Positions 9,673 through 21,194 of a stretch of DNA of 64,000 nucleotides are shown here, piece by piece. Source of the DNA: an uncultured Pelagibacteraceae bacterium. Its GTDB lineage: Bacteria > Pseudomonadota > Alphaproteobacteria > Pelagibacterales > Pelagibacteraceae. The stretch is taken from the NCBI GenBank assembly GCA_902581605.1, contig CACHPE010000003.1:1-64000 (forward strand). Direction: 5' to 3'. Each line of letters starts with the position of its first letter. The first letter of the stretch is position 1. The notes beneath the pieces were generated by a model that did no database searches, was not told the origin of the DNA, and was given only the letters and a program-made list of their open reading frames with translations. A program made the translations under genes and the position numbers.

Positions 9673-10770
9673 ATGTCAGACGATTTTAAAGGTCAAAGTC
9701 CTTGGGGAGCACCTCCTGGTGGAGGTGGTGGTAATGGATCGGGTAGAGGTCCGACACCACCAAATGTCGACGAATTAATTAGAGATTTGCAGGATAAAAT
9801 TAAAAGATTTTTACCTGGTGGAAAAACTTCAGGAGGAAAATCAATAAGTTTAATTTTATTAGTTTTAGTTTTTGTTTGGTTAGCAAGTGGACTTTATAGA
9901 GTTCTCCCAGATGAACAAGGAGTTGTATTAAGATTTGGTAAGTTTGTAAAAACTACACAACCTGGTTTGAATTATCATATACCTTTTCCTGTTGAAACTG
10001 TTCAAACTCCAAAAGTTACTAAGGTTAACCGAATGGATATTGGTTTTAGATCTGAGAGAGACAGTGGTTTCTCCACAGGTGGTGGGGTTGCTGATGTACC
10101 ACAAGAAAGCTTGATGTTAACTGGAGATGAAAACATTGTTAATATAGACTTTTCAGTATTTTGGGTAATTAAAGACGCCGGTAATTTTTTATTCAAAATT
10201 CAAGATCCAGAGGGCACAGTTAAAGCAGCTGCTGAAACCGCGATGAGAGAAGTAATCGCCAAAAGTGATATTCAACCAATCTTGACTGAAGGAAGATCAA
10301 AAATTGAGCTCGAAACTCAAGAAATTATTCAAACTATTTTAGATGATTATGAAAGTGGAATTCAAATTACACAAGTCCAAACTCAAAAAGCCGATCCACC
10401 TGATCAAGTAATTGATGCGTTTAGAGATGTACAGGCTGCGAGAGCAGATATGGAAAGATCTAAAAACGAAGCAGAGGCTTATGCAAATGATGTAATTCCA
10501 AGAGCACGAGGGGAAGCGCAAAAAATTTTACAAGCAGCAGAAGCGTATAAAAAAGAGGTTGTTGCAAAAGCCGAAGGTGAAGCAAGCAGATTTATAGCTA
10601 TTTACAATGAATATAAAAATGCGAAAGCAGTTACTCAAGAGAGAATGTATCTAGAAACTATGGAAAAAGTTTTAGCTGATATTGATAAAGTAATTATAGA
10701 AAAAAATGCAGGTTCAGGAGTAGTTCCATATTTACCTTTACCTGAACTAAAAAAGAAAGCGACAAATTAA
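9673..10770 (+). CDS. hflK: FtsH protease regulator HflK
   Basis: Gly-rich N-terminus, TM, SPFH/band-7 domain, followed by hflC. Confidence 0.93.
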   Translation: MSDDFKGQSPWGAPPGGGGGNGSGRGPTPPNVDELIRDLQDKIKRFLPGGKTSGGKSISLILLVLVFVWLASGLYRVLPDEQGVVLRFGKFVKTTQPGLNYHIPFPVETVQTPKVTKVNRMDIGFRSERDSGFSTGGGVADVPQESLMLTGDENIVNIDFSVFWVIKDAGNFLFKIQDPEGTVKAAAETAMREVIAKSDIQPILTEGRSKIELETQEIIQTILDDYESGIQITQVQTQKADPPDQVIDAFRDVQAARADMERSKNEAEAYANDVIPRARGEAQKILQAAEAYKKEVVAKAEGEASRFIAIYNEYKNAKAVTQERMYLETMEKVLADIDKVIIEKNAGSGVVPYLPLPELKKKATN

Positions 10771-10771
10771 G

Positions 10772-11644
10772 ATGAAAGCTGGAAAAATATTAGTAGGAGT
10801 ATTAGTTGCAATTGGTGTTGTAGTTTTTTTATCAGTAATTATAGTTAAAGAGGTTAATCAAGCAATTATTCTTCAATTCGGTGATCCAAAAAGAATTATA
10901 ATGAAGCCAGGATTAAACTTTAAAATTCCTTTCATCCAAAATGTTGTTTATTTAGATAAAAGAATTTTAAACTTAGATGCTCCACCAGAAGAGGTTATTG
11001 CATCGGATCAAAAACGTTTAATAGTAGATGCATTTGCAAGGTTTCAAATCATTGATCCACTAAAGTTTTATATTTCAGTTGGAAATGAAAGAGTAGCGAG
11101 ATCAAGATTATCAACAATTATAAATTCAAGAATTAGAAATGTATTAGGTCAAGAAGAATTACAAACATTGTTATCTAAAGACAGATCAAAGCAAATGGCT
11201 TTAATTAAAGAAGGTGTAAACAACGAAGCACAAAACTTTGGTATAAATATTGTTGATGTGAGAATTAAGAGAGCTGATCTTCCACAAGCAAACAGTGATG
11301 CAATATATAGAAGAATGCAGACTGAAAGGGAAAGAGAAGCAAAAGAATTTAGAGCAAAAGGTGCAGAGATGGCTGTCACTATTACATCAACTGCTGATAA
11401 AGAAGTTACTGTAATTTTAGCAGATGCTCAAAAACAATCTGAGATTATGAAAGGGGAAGGTGACGGAGAAAGAAATAAAATATTTGCTGACGCCTTTGGT
11501 CAAGATCCGGAATTTTTTGCTTTCTATAGAGCTATGCAGGCATATGAAAAAGCTCTTATTGGAGGTGAAACTTCGTTAATTTTATCACCTGATAGTGAAT
11601 TTTTTAAATTTTTTGGAAATATAAAACCTGAAATTCAACAATAA
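10772..11644 (+). CDS. hflC: FtsH protease regulator HflC
   Basis: SPFH domain, adjacent to hflK. Confidence 0.93.
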   Translation: MKAGKILVGVLVAIGVVVFLSVIIVKEVNQAIILQFGDPKRIIMKPGLNFKIPFIQNVVYLDKRILNLDAPPEEVIASDQKRLIVDAFARFQIIDPLKFYISVGNERVARSRLSTIINSRIRNVLGQEELQTLLSKDRSKQMALIKEGVNNEAQNFGINIVDVRIKRADLPQANSDAIYRRMQTEREREAKEFRAKGAEMAVTITSTADKEVTVILADAQKQSEIMKGEGDGERNKIFADAFGQDPEFFAFYRAMQAYEKALIGGETSLILSPDSEFFKFFGNIKPEIQQ

Positions 11645-11651
11645 TACTTAA

Positions 11652-11837
11652 ATGCGTGAGCTAGTCATAGCTTTAGGTCTTTTCTTATTTATTGAGGGAA
11701 TTTTGTACGCCTTATTTCCAGCAAAAATGAAAAGTATGTTGAAAAAATTAGAACTTGTTAAGGATAGTCAGCTTAGATCAGGTGGACTTATTTTTGCATT
11801 GATAGGTTTTATAATTATTTATTTTGTTAAGAGTTAA
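11652..11837 (+). CDS. DUF2065 family small membrane protein
   Basis: 61 aa, two TMs, located between hflC and degP. Confidence 0.75.
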   Translation: MRELVIALGLFLFIEGILYALFPAKMKSMLKKLELVKDSQLRSGGLIFALIGFIIIYFVKS

Positions 11838-11838
11838 T

Positions 11839-13257
11839 ATGAATAAATTTAAACTTATATTCTTAACCCTTGTAATATCATTTAGCTTTTCGTTAAATGT
11901 AAACTCTAAACCAGTTCCTGCTTCCTTTGCAGATCTTGCAGAAAAATTAATGCCATCTGTTGTAAACATATCTACAACAACCACTATCACAACAAATTCT
12001 AATCCTTTTCCTTTTCAATTCCCTCCAGGGTCTCCTTTTGAGGATATGTTCAAAGAATTTGGGACACCCCAAGAAAGACAATCAGCTGCATTAGGTTCTG
12101 GATTTATAATTGATGAGAAAGGAATTGTTGTTACAAATAATCACGTAATACAAGATGCCGACGATATTATTGTTAGAGTAAATGGGGATCAAGAATTTAA
12201 AGCTAACGTTTTAGGTGCTGACCCATTAATGGATATTGCAGTTTTACAATTAGAAACAGATGAAAAATTTATACCAGTGGCATTTGGAGATTCAGATAAA
12301 GCCAGAATTGGAGATTGGGTTTTAGCAATTGGAAATCCATTTGGTTTAGGCGGAACTGTTACTGCTGGAATTATTTCAGCTAGAAATAGATCAATCGGTT
12401 TATCAAGATATGAAGATTTTATTCAAACAGATGCTTCTATAAATTCTGGTAATTCAGGAGGACCTTTGTTTGATATGGAAGGAAATGTAATTGGAATTAA
12501 TACAGCAATTCTTGGTCGTAATGGTTCTATCGGAATTGGATTTTCTATACCATCCAACAGTGCACAAATAGTAATTAAACAATTAATCGAATTTGGTGAA
12601 ACAAAAAGAGGATGGTTAGGAGTTAGAATTCAAGATGTAACAAAAGAAATTGCTGAAGTTGAAAAATTAAATAAAGCAAGAGGAGCACTTGTTGCAAGTG
12701 TTGCTGAAAATAGTCCTTCAGAAAAAGCGGGAATTCAAGCTGGCGATATTATTTTAGAGTTTAATGGAGAAAAAATAAATCAAATGAAAGAACTTCCAGC
12801 GATTGTTGCACGAACAGAAGTTGGAAAAAAAGTTGAGGTTAAAATTTGGAGAGACAAAAAAGAGATTATTAAAAATGTTATTTTAGGAAGATTAGAAACT
12901 TCAGATGATTTTAAAATAAGTAAAAATCAAGAAACTGAAAAACAAAATAATAATGAGGAAATAATTGAAAGTTTAAGAATTGCTGTAAGACCATTGACTA
13001 AAGATGATATAAAAAATAGAAATTTACCAAACCAAACTACAGGACTTGTTATTACTAAAATTGCAAACAACAGCCCTGTAGCAAATTCAATAGAGCTTAA
13101 CAGCATTATTATTGAAGCTCAGAAGAAAAAAATCAGATCAGCAGATGACTTAAGAGATATTACTAAAGAAGTTCTTAATTCAAATCAAAAGACAGTTTTA
13201 CTCGCAATCTACAATAACCAAAATCAAAGACGATACATTGGTGTTAAGCTAGATTAG
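11839..13257 (+). CDS. degP: DegP/HtrA-like serine protease with PDZ domains
   Basis: TNNHVI, DIAVLQ, NSGNSGGPLF catalytic motifs; PDZ GIQAGDIILEFNG; ORF start adjusted to ATG 11839. Confidence 0.93.
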   Translation: MNKFKLIFLTLVISFSFSLNVNSKPVPASFADLAEKLMPSVVNISTTTTITTNSNPFPFQFPPGSPFEDMFKEFGTPQERQSAALGSGFIIDEKGIVVTNNHVIQDADDIIVRVNGDQEFKANVLGADPLMDIAVLQLETDEKFIPVAFGDSDKARIGDWVLAIGNPFGLGGTVTAGIISARNRSIGLSRYEDFIQTDASINSGNSGGPLFDMEGNVIGINTAILGRNGSIGIGFSIPSNSAQIVIKQLIEFGETKRGWLGVRIQDVTKEIAEVEKLNKARGALVASVAENSPSEKAGIQAGDIILEFNGEKINQMKELPAIVARTEVGKKVEVKIWRDKKEIIKNVILGRLETSDDFKISKNQETEKQNNNEEIIESLRIAVRPLTKDDIKNRNLPNQTTGLVITKIANNSPVANSIELNSIIIEAQKKKIRSADDLRDITKEVLNSNQKTVLLAIYNNQNQRRYIGVKLD

Positions 13258-13259
13258 TA

Positions 13260-14168
13260 ATGGATTTAAAGTCCAAGATAATATTAATCTCAGGTCCTAC
13301 AGCTTCAGGAAAATCAAGTTTTGCAATTAAAGTTGCAAAAAAAGTAGATGGAGAGATTATTAATGCAGATAGCATGCAAGTATATAAACAGCTAAAAATT
13401 TTATCAGCTAGACCAGATCCTAAAAAATATCATAAAATAAAACATCACTTATATGGTTTTCACAATGTAACAAAAAACTTCTCTACAGGTGATTGGCTTA
13501 AATTAGTAATTAAAAAAATTAAGGAAGTTCAAAAAAGAAAAAAAACTCCAATTCTTGTTGGAGGCACAGGTTTGTACTTTAAAGCTTTAACTGATGGTTT
13601 AGTTAAAATACCTTATATTTCATTAAAATTAAGAACTCAAATTAGAGATTTACAAAAAAAAATTGGACAAAAGAAGTTTTATGAAAAACTTCTAAAATTA
13701 GATCCATCCTCAAAAGGAAAAATAAACCCTACAGATACTCAAAGATCTATCAGAGCTTATGAAGTAAAAAAATTTACAAAAAAATCTATACATGAATGGT
13801 TTAAAAACACAAAATCAAACTTCATGGAAGATGATTTTTTTAAAGTTTATATTGATTATCCTAGACAAGAACTAATTGAGAGCATCAATGTAAGAACAAG
13901 CGAGATGATAGAAAATGGAGCAATAAAAGAAGTAAAAGATTTTTTTAAGCTAAGGGTTAGAAAAGATAAAAGCGCTAACAAGGCCATTGGAGTAAATGAA
14001 ATTAGAGAATATTTAAAAAAACAAAAAGATTTGATGGATACTAAAGAAAAAATAGCCATAAAAACTAGACAATACGCCAAAAGACAAAGTACTTGGGCTA
14101 GAGGCAATATGGTGAGCTGGATTAAACTAAAGCCACAAGACATAAATAATTTTTTGAAAAAAATTTAA
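13260..14168 (+). CDS. miaA: tRNA dimethylallyltransferase
   Basis: ISGPTASGKSSFAI, NADSMQVYKQL, GGTGLYFKAL. Confidence 0.95.
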   Translation: MDLKSKIILISGPTASGKSSFAIKVAKKVDGEIINADSMQVYKQLKILSARPDPKKYHKIKHHLYGFHNVTKNFSTGDWLKLVIKKIKEVQKRKKTPILVGGTGLYFKALTDGLVKIPYISLKLRTQIRDLQKKIGQKKFYEKLLKLDPSSKGKINPTDTQRSIRAYEVKKFTKKSIHEWFKNTKSNFMEDDFFKVYIDYPRQELIESINVRTSEMIENGAIKEVKDFFKLRVRKDKSANKAIGVNEIREYLKKQKDLMDTKEKIAIKTRQYAKRQSTWARGNMVSWIKLKPQDINNFLKKI

Positions 14169-14185
14169 AATTTTCATTCTTAAAC

Positions 14186-14215
14186 TTGACCAATGAGCAC
14201 AACTTCAGCTAGATT
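14186..14215 (+). promoter_or_regulatory. Candidate sigma70 promoter of ilvI (TTGACC-18-TAGATT)
   Basis: -35 TTGACC 14186-14191, -10 TAGATT 14210-14215; predicted TSS coincides with ATG 14221. Confidence 0.4.
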
Positions 14216-14220
14216 GACTA

Positions 14221-15987
14221 ATGCCAAAATTATTAACTGGAGCAGAAATTGTATTTAAATGTCTTGAAGACCAAAAAGTAGAACATATCTTTGGTTATCC
14301 AGGTGGTGCAGTGTTACCAATTTATGATGAATTAAAAAATCATCCTTCTATAAAGCATATTTTGGTCAGACACGAACAAGGCGCTGGTCACGCGGCAGAG
14401 GGTTATGCTAGATCATCAGGAAAACCAGGTGTAGTTTTAGTTACATCAGGTCCTGGAGCAACCAATGTTGTTACAGCATTAACAGATGCTTATATGGACT
14501 CTGTACCATTAGTTTGTATTTCTGGTCAAGTTCCAACACATTTAATTGGAACAGATGCATTTCAAGAATGTGACACTACGGGAATTACAAGACCTTGTAC
14601 GAAACATAATTGGTTAGTTAAAGATATAAATGATCTTTCAAAAGTTATGCATGAAGCTTTTAAAGTTGCAACAACAGGAAGACCTGGTCCAGTTTTAATT
14701 GATATTCCAAAAGATATTCAGTTTGCAAAAGCAAAATATAAAAAACCAAATAAAGAAAAAAAATTAAATGGAAAATCCCATAATAAATTTTCTCAAGATC
14801 AAATTGATGAATTAGTAAAATTATTAAGTAAAGCTAAAAAACCAATTATTTATAGTGGTGGAGGAGTAATTAACTCAGGGCCAAAAGCAAGTCAGGCATT
14901 AAGGGAATTTGTTGAGTTAACTGGTTTTCCTATAACTTCAACACTTCAAGGATTAGGTGCGTACCCTGGAGATGATAATCAATTTTTAGGAATGCTTGGT
15001 ATGCATGGTACGTATGAAGCAAATAATGCTATGCATGATTGTGATCTATTAATTAATATTGGTGCAAGATTTGATGATCGAATTACAGGAAAAATTGATG
15101 AGTTTTCACCAAATTCAAAAAAGGTTCATATTGATATAGATCCATCATCAATTAATAAAATTATCAAAGTGGATCTTGCAATAGTTGGAGACGTTACGAG
15201 TGTAATAAGTAAAATTAATAAAACAATTGCTAAAAGAAAAAATGGTCACAGCAAATCAAATAAATCAAATATAGCCAAGTGGTGGGAACAAATTGAAAAA
15301 TGGAGAGAAAAGGATTCTCTTAATTTTGTAAATAGTGATGAAAGTATAAAACCTCAACATGCCGTTCAAAGACTTTATGAATTAACTAAGAATAAAGATA
15401 CTTATGTTACTACCGAGGTTGGACAACATCAAATGTGGGCTGCTCAGCATTATAAATTTAATAAACCAAATAGATGGATGACATCTGGAGGCTTAGGAAC
15501 TATGGGGTATGGATTGCCAGCAGCAGTTGGTGTTCAAATTGCTCATCCTGAAAAATTAGTAATTGATATTGCTGGAGAAGCATCAGTTTTAATGACTATG
15601 CAAGAAATGTCTACTGCAGTTCAATATAATCTTCCTATAAAAATATTTATTTTAAATAATCAATATATGGGAATGGTTAGACAATGGCAGGAATTATTGC
15701 ATGAAAAAAATTATTCTGAAAGTTATTCTGAAGCGTTACCTGATTTTATGAAGATGGCAGAAGCTTATGGATGTAAAGGAATTAAAGCAGACAATCCAGA
15801 TGATCTTGATGATAAAATTCAAGAAATGATCGATTATGCTGGACCAGTTATATTTGATTGTCATGTGGATCCTAATGAAAATTGCTTTCCAATGATTCCA
15901 TCTGGAAAACCTCATAACCAAATGATCTTAGGTCCAAATGATCAAGAGGATAATAAAATTAAAGGAAAAGGCAAAGCCTTAGTATAA
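14221..15987 (+). CDS. ilvI: Acetolactate synthase large subunit
   Basis: ThDP enzyme motifs (GYPGGAVLPIYDEL, HEQGAGHAAEGYARSSG), followed by ilvH and ilvC. Confidence 0.95.
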   Translation: MPKLLTGAEIVFKCLEDQKVEHIFGYPGGAVLPIYDELKNHPSIKHILVRHEQGAGHAAEGYARSSGKPGVVLVTSGPGATNVVTALTDAYMDSVPLVCISGQVPTHLIGTDAFQECDTTGITRPCTKHNWLVKDINDLSKVMHEAFKVATTGRPGPVLIDIPKDIQFAKAKYKKPNKEKKLNGKSHNKFSQDQIDELVKLLSKAKKPIIYSGGGVINSGPKASQALREFVELTGFPITSTLQGLGAYPGDDNQFLGMLGMHGTYEANNAMHDCDLLINIGARFDDRITGKIDEFSPNSKKVHIDIDPSSINKIIKVDLAIVGDVTSVISKINKTIAKRKNGHSKSNKSNIAKWWEQIEKWREKDSLNFVNSDESIKPQHAVQRLYELTKNKDTYVTTEVGQHQMWAAQHYKFNKPNRWMTSGGLGTMGYGLPAAVGVQIAHPEKLVIDIAGEASVLMTMQEMSTAVQYNLPIKIFILNNQYMGMVRQWQELLHEKNYSESYSEALPDFMKMAEAYGCKGIKADNPDDLDDKIQEMIDYAGPVIFDCHVDPNENCFPMIPSGKPHNQMILGPNDQEDNKIKGKGKALV

Positions 15988-15992
15988 TATTA

Positions 15993-16541
15993 ATGCCCAA
16001 ATCAAAGTCAGCTTACAGTACTCCTACAAAAAAACAAAAATCTGAGACTTATATTTTCGTTGTTTGGGTAGATAATGAAGCTGGTGTTCTTGCAAGAGTA
16101 GTCGGTCTGTTTTCAGGAAGGGGATATAATATTGAGTCATTAGCTGTAGCAGAAGTTGATGCTATAAAAAATATTTCAAGAATAACAATTGTTACAACTG
16201 GAACACCTCAAGTTATTGAACAAATAAGACTTCAATTAACAAAATTAGTGCCTGTTCATAAGGTTGCTGAATTTAAAAGAGAAGATAAAGGTGTAATATT
16301 TAAAGAAATGGCTTTATTTAAAGTTGTTGGTAAAAGAAATAAAATAGATAAATGTTTAAACGCTTGTAAAAAATTTAATCCCGTAATATTGGATGAAACA
16401 AAATCTTCAGCAGTAATTCAAATAACTGCTCTAAGAAGAGAAATTGATAAAATGAATAAAAAATTAAAACCCTTAGGTCTTATTAGTACTTCGAGAACTG
16501 GGGCAGTAGCTATGACCAGAGGTGCTAAAATATTTAATTAA
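15993..16541 (+). CDS. ilvH: Acetolactate synthase small subunit
   Basis: N-terminal ACT domain (DNEAGVLARVVGLFSGRGYNIESLAV). Confidence 0.95.
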   Translation: MPKSKSAYSTPTKKQKSETYIFVVWVDNEAGVLARVVGLFSGRGYNIESLAVAEVDAIKNISRITIVTTGTPQVIEQIRLQLTKLVPVHKVAEFKREDKGVIFKEMALFKVVGKRNKIDKCLNACKKFNPVILDETKSSAVIQITALRREIDKMNKKLKPLGLISTSRTGAVAMTRGAKIFN

Positions 16542-17582
<1,041 letters not shown>

Positions 17583-17664
17583 TCTTTATTAGTAAATTAT
17601 TACTACAATAATTTGATTATTTCACTTATACTTTTTTAAATAAATTTAAAAAATGAGGGGAATA

Positions 17665-19227
17665 ATGAAGACTAAAAATATAGTAAGAATACTATTGTCA
17701 TTAGTTCTAGTATTTGGATTTTCTTCAGCATGGGCAAAAACTATTAAATGGTCTATGCAAGGAGACAGTTTAACACTAGATCCACATGCACAAAATGAAG
17801 GTCCAACAACACAAGTTTCTAGACAAGTATATGAAGCACTTGTTCAAAGAGGCTTAGATATGAAAATAGGACCAGCTTTAGCTACTGAATGGAGAACTCA
17901 AGGACCAAATACTTGGATTTTCACTTTAAGAGAAGATGTAAAGTTTTCTGATGGCACTAAAATGACATCCGAAGACGTTGTGTTTAGTGTATTGAGGGCA
18001 AAACAAAGAACATCTGACTTTAAAGAATACATTAGTACGGTCTCTGATGTGAGGGCAGTAGGAGATTATAAAGTAGAAATTATAACAAGTAAACCAAACC
18101 CTATCCTTTTAAACCAACTATCAAACATTTTTATAATGTCTAAAGCTTGGTCAGAAAAAAACTTTGCAATGTCACCACAAAACTGGGACGCAGGTCAAGA
18201 GACATTCTCTGCTACTAATGCATTAGGAACTGGTCCTTTCAAAATAACGTTGAGAGAACCAAATACAAAAACTGTGTTTAAAAGAAATAAACACTGGTGG
18301 GGTGAAATGAAAGATAAGAGCGTAACTCAAATTGAATTAATGCCTATTAAAAATGCAGCTACAAGAGTAGCAGCTTTATTATCAGGTGAAATTGATATAG
18401 TTACTGATGCTCCAGTTCAAGATTTAAAAAGAATTGGATCTTCTTCAGGTCACAAAGTTGAAAGTACGGCTCAAATGAGAACAATTTTCTTAGGTATGGA
18501 TCAAGCAGCTGACAAATTAAGAACTGGTAATACAGGTGATAATCCATTTAAGAAAAAAGAGGTAAGACAAGCACTTTATCAAGCAATTGATATTGAAGCG
18601 ATCAAGAAAAAAGTTATGAGAGGTTTAAGTGAACCAGCAGGAATTATAACTTTCCCTGGTGTAAATGGGTACACGGCCGATCTTGATAAAAGATTACCTT
18701 ATGATGTTAATGCTGCAAAAAAACTTTTAGCTAATGCAGGTTATCCTAATGGTTTTGATGTTGAACTTAGATGTCCTAACGACAGATATGTTAACGATGA
18801 AGCAATTTGTACTGCTGTTGTTGGAATGTTAGGTAAAATTGGAGTTAACGTTAACTTATTCGCTCAAACTAAAAGTAAACACTTCAAAGAGCTTAAAGAT
18901 GATCAAGGTGATTTCTATATGCTAGGATGGGGTGTTCCAACTTTAGATAGTCACTATGTTTTCCATTACTTATATGAATCTGGTGCTAGCTGGAACAAAG
19001 TCAACTTTAGTAACGCTGAAGTTGATGCTGCAATTAGAGTTATGGAAGGTGAAGTTGATTTAGATAAAAGAAATGCTGCAATTGCAAAAGCTTGGAAAAT
19101 TGTAAAAGATGATATTTCTTATCTTCCTTTACATCACCAAGTAATTTCTTGGGCATCTAAAAGCAATGTTAGTGTTCCTATCAGACCGAATAACGAACCG
19201 CTATTCAGAACTGCTAGTTTTAACTAA
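17665..19227 (+). CDS. Peptide ABC transporter substrate-binding protein (SBP family 5)
   Basis: Signal peptide, SLDPHAQNEGPT..., FTLREDVKFSDGT motif. Confidence 0.9.
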   Translation: MKTKNIVRILLSLVLVFGFSSAWAKTIKWSMQGDSLTLDPHAQNEGPTTQVSRQVYEALVQRGLDMKIGPALATEWRTQGPNTWIFTLREDVKFSDGTKMTSEDVVFSVLRAKQRTSDFKEYISTVSDVRAVGDYKVEIITSKPNPILLNQLSNIFIMSKAWSEKNFAMSPQNWDAGQETFSATNALGTGPFKITLREPNTKTVFKRNKHWWGEMKDKSVTQIELMPIKNAATRVAALLSGEIDIVTDAPVQDLKRIGSSSGHKVESTAQMRTIFLGMDQAADKLRTGNTGDNPFKKKEVRQALYQAIDIEAIKKKVMRGLSEPAGIITFPGVNGYTADLDKRLPYDVNAAKKLLANAGYPNGFDVELRCPNDRYVNDEAICTAVVGMLGKIGVNVNLFAQTKSKHFKELKDDQGDFYMLGWGVPTLDSHYVFHYLYESGASWNKVNFSNAEVDAAIRVMEGEVDLDKRNAAIAKAWKIVKDDISYLPLHHQVISWASKSNVSVPIRPNNEPLFRTASFN

Positions 19228-19236
19228 TTAAAATTA

Positions 19237-19271
19237 TTACAAGCCCTTTAAAAAATTTAAAGGGCTTGTAA
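19237..19271. promoter_or_regulatory. Perfect 16-bp inverted repeat (3-nt loop) between SBP and permease genes
   Basis: ttacaagccctttaaa-aaa-tttaaagggcttgtaa; no following T tract. Confidence 0.9.
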
Positions 19272-19288
19272 GTTTAAATCTTCAAAAA

Positions 19289-20272
19289 TTGATAAAATAT
19301 TTTTTTAAAAGGCTGTTTCAATCTGCTTTGGTGATGTTGGTAGTCGCCTTTGTGTCTTTCTCATTATTTAATTTTGTTGGAGATCCAATTAATAACATGG
19401 TTGGGGAAGAAACTTCTGATGAGGAAAGAGCAGAGTTGAGAGAAACATTAGGTTTGATGGATCCAATTCATGTTCAATTTTCAAGATTTATAGTTAATGC
19501 TTCTCAAGGTGAGTTTGGAATTTCATATCAATTAAGAAGACCTGTTTCAGAATTAATAGTGGAAAGATTACCCGCAACTATTGAACTTGTGGTTATTTCA
19601 GCGCTAATTGCACTAATTACTGGTACATTTTTAGGAGTTTATACAGGTATAAATCGAAAAGGTCTTTTAAGTGATTTTGTCTTAGCCATCTCTTTGCTAG
19701 GGGTTTCACTTCCCACATTTGTAATTGGTATATTATTTATATATTTGTTTGCAGTAATCTTAGGAATATTACCTTCTTTTGGAAGAGGAGAAGTTGTTGA
19801 TTTAGGTTTTTGGACTACAGGTTTTTTAACAGCTTCAGGACTGAAAGCAATTATACTTCCTTCTGTAACATTAAGCCTTTTCCAAATGACTTATATCATC
19901 AGACTTGTAAGAGCAGAGATGATGGAAATACTACAAACAGATTATATTAAATTTGCACGTGCTCGAGGCATTAGTGAAAATAGTATTAAATATAAACATG
20001 CATTAAAAAATGGATTGATACCTGTAATAACTATAGCAGGAATAAATATTGGAACTTTAATTGCGTTTTCAATTATTACTGAAACTGTTTTTCAATGGCC
20101 TGGGATGGGCTTCTTATTTATTCAAGCAGTTCAATTTGTAGATATACCAATCATGTCAGCTTATTTAGTTTTTATAGCATTTGTTTTCGTAATGATAAAT
20201 TTTATAGTTGATATTCTTTATTATTTAATTGATCCAAGAATAAGAGTTAAAGGAGATACTGCAAGTGGATAG
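19289..20272 (+). CDS. Peptide ABC transporter permease, DppB-like (TTG start)
   Basis: BPD transporter fold, EExVFxWPGMGxL motif. Confidence 0.92.
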   Translation: MIKYFFKRLFQSALVMLVVAFVSFSLFNFVGDPINNMVGEETSDEERAELRETLGLMDPIHVQFSRFIVNASQGEFGISYQLRRPVSELIVERLPATIELVVISALIALITGTFLGVYTGINRKGLLSDFVLAISLLGVSLPTFVIGILFIYLFAVILGILPSFGRGEVVDLGFWTTGFLTASGLKAIILPSVTLSLFQMTYIIRLVRAEMMEILQTDYIKFARARGISENSIKYKHALKNGLIPVITIAGINIGTLIAFSIITETVFQWPGMGFLFIQAVQFVDIPIMSAYLVFIAFVFVMINFIVDILYYLIDPRIRVKGDTASG

Positions 20273-21194
20273 CAAATCTTTAAGTACTTTGGAAAGAATA
20301 AAAGATAGTGATATTTATCATAGCTTTATTAAATCTCCTACTGCAATTGTATCATCTACTATTTTATTTATAATTTTTTTCTGCTCTTTCTTTGTTGAGC
20401 TCATAACACCTTACAATCCTTTTGACCCATCCTCCCTGTCACTTATGGATGCATTCACACCACCATCATGGACAGAAGATGGTCTTGCTAAATTTATTTT
20501 AGGCACTGATGGACAGGGAAGAGATATGTTATCTACAATTTTGTATGGATGTAGGATTTCTTTAATTGTTGGTTTTTCTGCAATAATTTTTAGCTTAATC
20601 CTTGGAGTTGGATTGGGATTAACGGCTGGATTTTTTGGGGGAAAATATGAAATGATAGTAATGAGGTTAACTGATGTTCAATTAACAGTACCAAGTATTT
20701 TAATGGCATTGTTGGTTGATGGAATAGCAAGAGGATTAATCTCGAGAGAAATGCATGATGAAATGGCAATTTATGTTTTAATATTTGCTATTGGAATTTC
20801 TGAGTGGCCACAATTTGCAAGAGTTTCTAGAGCTGCAACTTTAGTTGAAAAAAATAAAGATTACGTTTCAGCATCAACAATAATCGGGGTTTCAAATATA
20901 ATTATAATGTTTAAACATATTTTGCCAAATATTTTAAGACCAGTATTAGTAATTGGAACTATTGGGTTGGCTCTTGCTATTTTAGCCGAGTCTACTTTAA
21001 GTTTTTTAGGAGTTGGTGTCCCTCCAACAACACCTTCTTTAGGGACATTGATAAGACTTGGTAATGACTTTTTATTTTCAGGAGAATGGTGGATCACTTT
21101 TTTCCCAGCAATTTTCTTAGTTATTTTAGCATTTTCAATTAATTTATTAGGGGATTGGATGAGAGATACTTTAAATCCAAAATTAAAAAAATGA
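20265..21194 (+). CDS. Peptide ABC transporter permease, DppC-like (GTG start)
   Basis: LGTDGQGRDMLSTILYGCRISL, ESTLSFLGVGVPPTTPSLG. Confidence 0.92.
   Translation: MDSKSLSTLERIKDSDIYHSFIKSPTAIVSSTILFIIFFCSFFVELITPYNPFDPSSLSLMDAFTPPSWTEDGLAKFILGTDGQGRDMLSTILYGCRISLIVGFSAIIFSLILGVGLGLTAGFFGGKYEMIVMRLTDVQLTVPSILMALLVDGIARGLISREMHDEMAIYVLIFAIGISEWPQFARVSRAATLVEKNKDYVSASTIIGVSNIIIMFKHILPNILRPVLVIGTIGLALAILAESTLSFLGVGVPPTTPSLGTLIRLGNDFLFSGEWWITFFPAIFLVILAFSINLLGDWMRDTLNPKLKK

Noticed and set aside
14193-14258. 22-codon uORF MSTTSARLTNAKIINWSRNCI overlapping ilvI, considered as an ilv leader peptide
   Set aside because: Not enriched in Ile/Leu/Val runs, no attenuator hairpin, overlaps ilvI out of frame and lies downstream of the putative -35 box.
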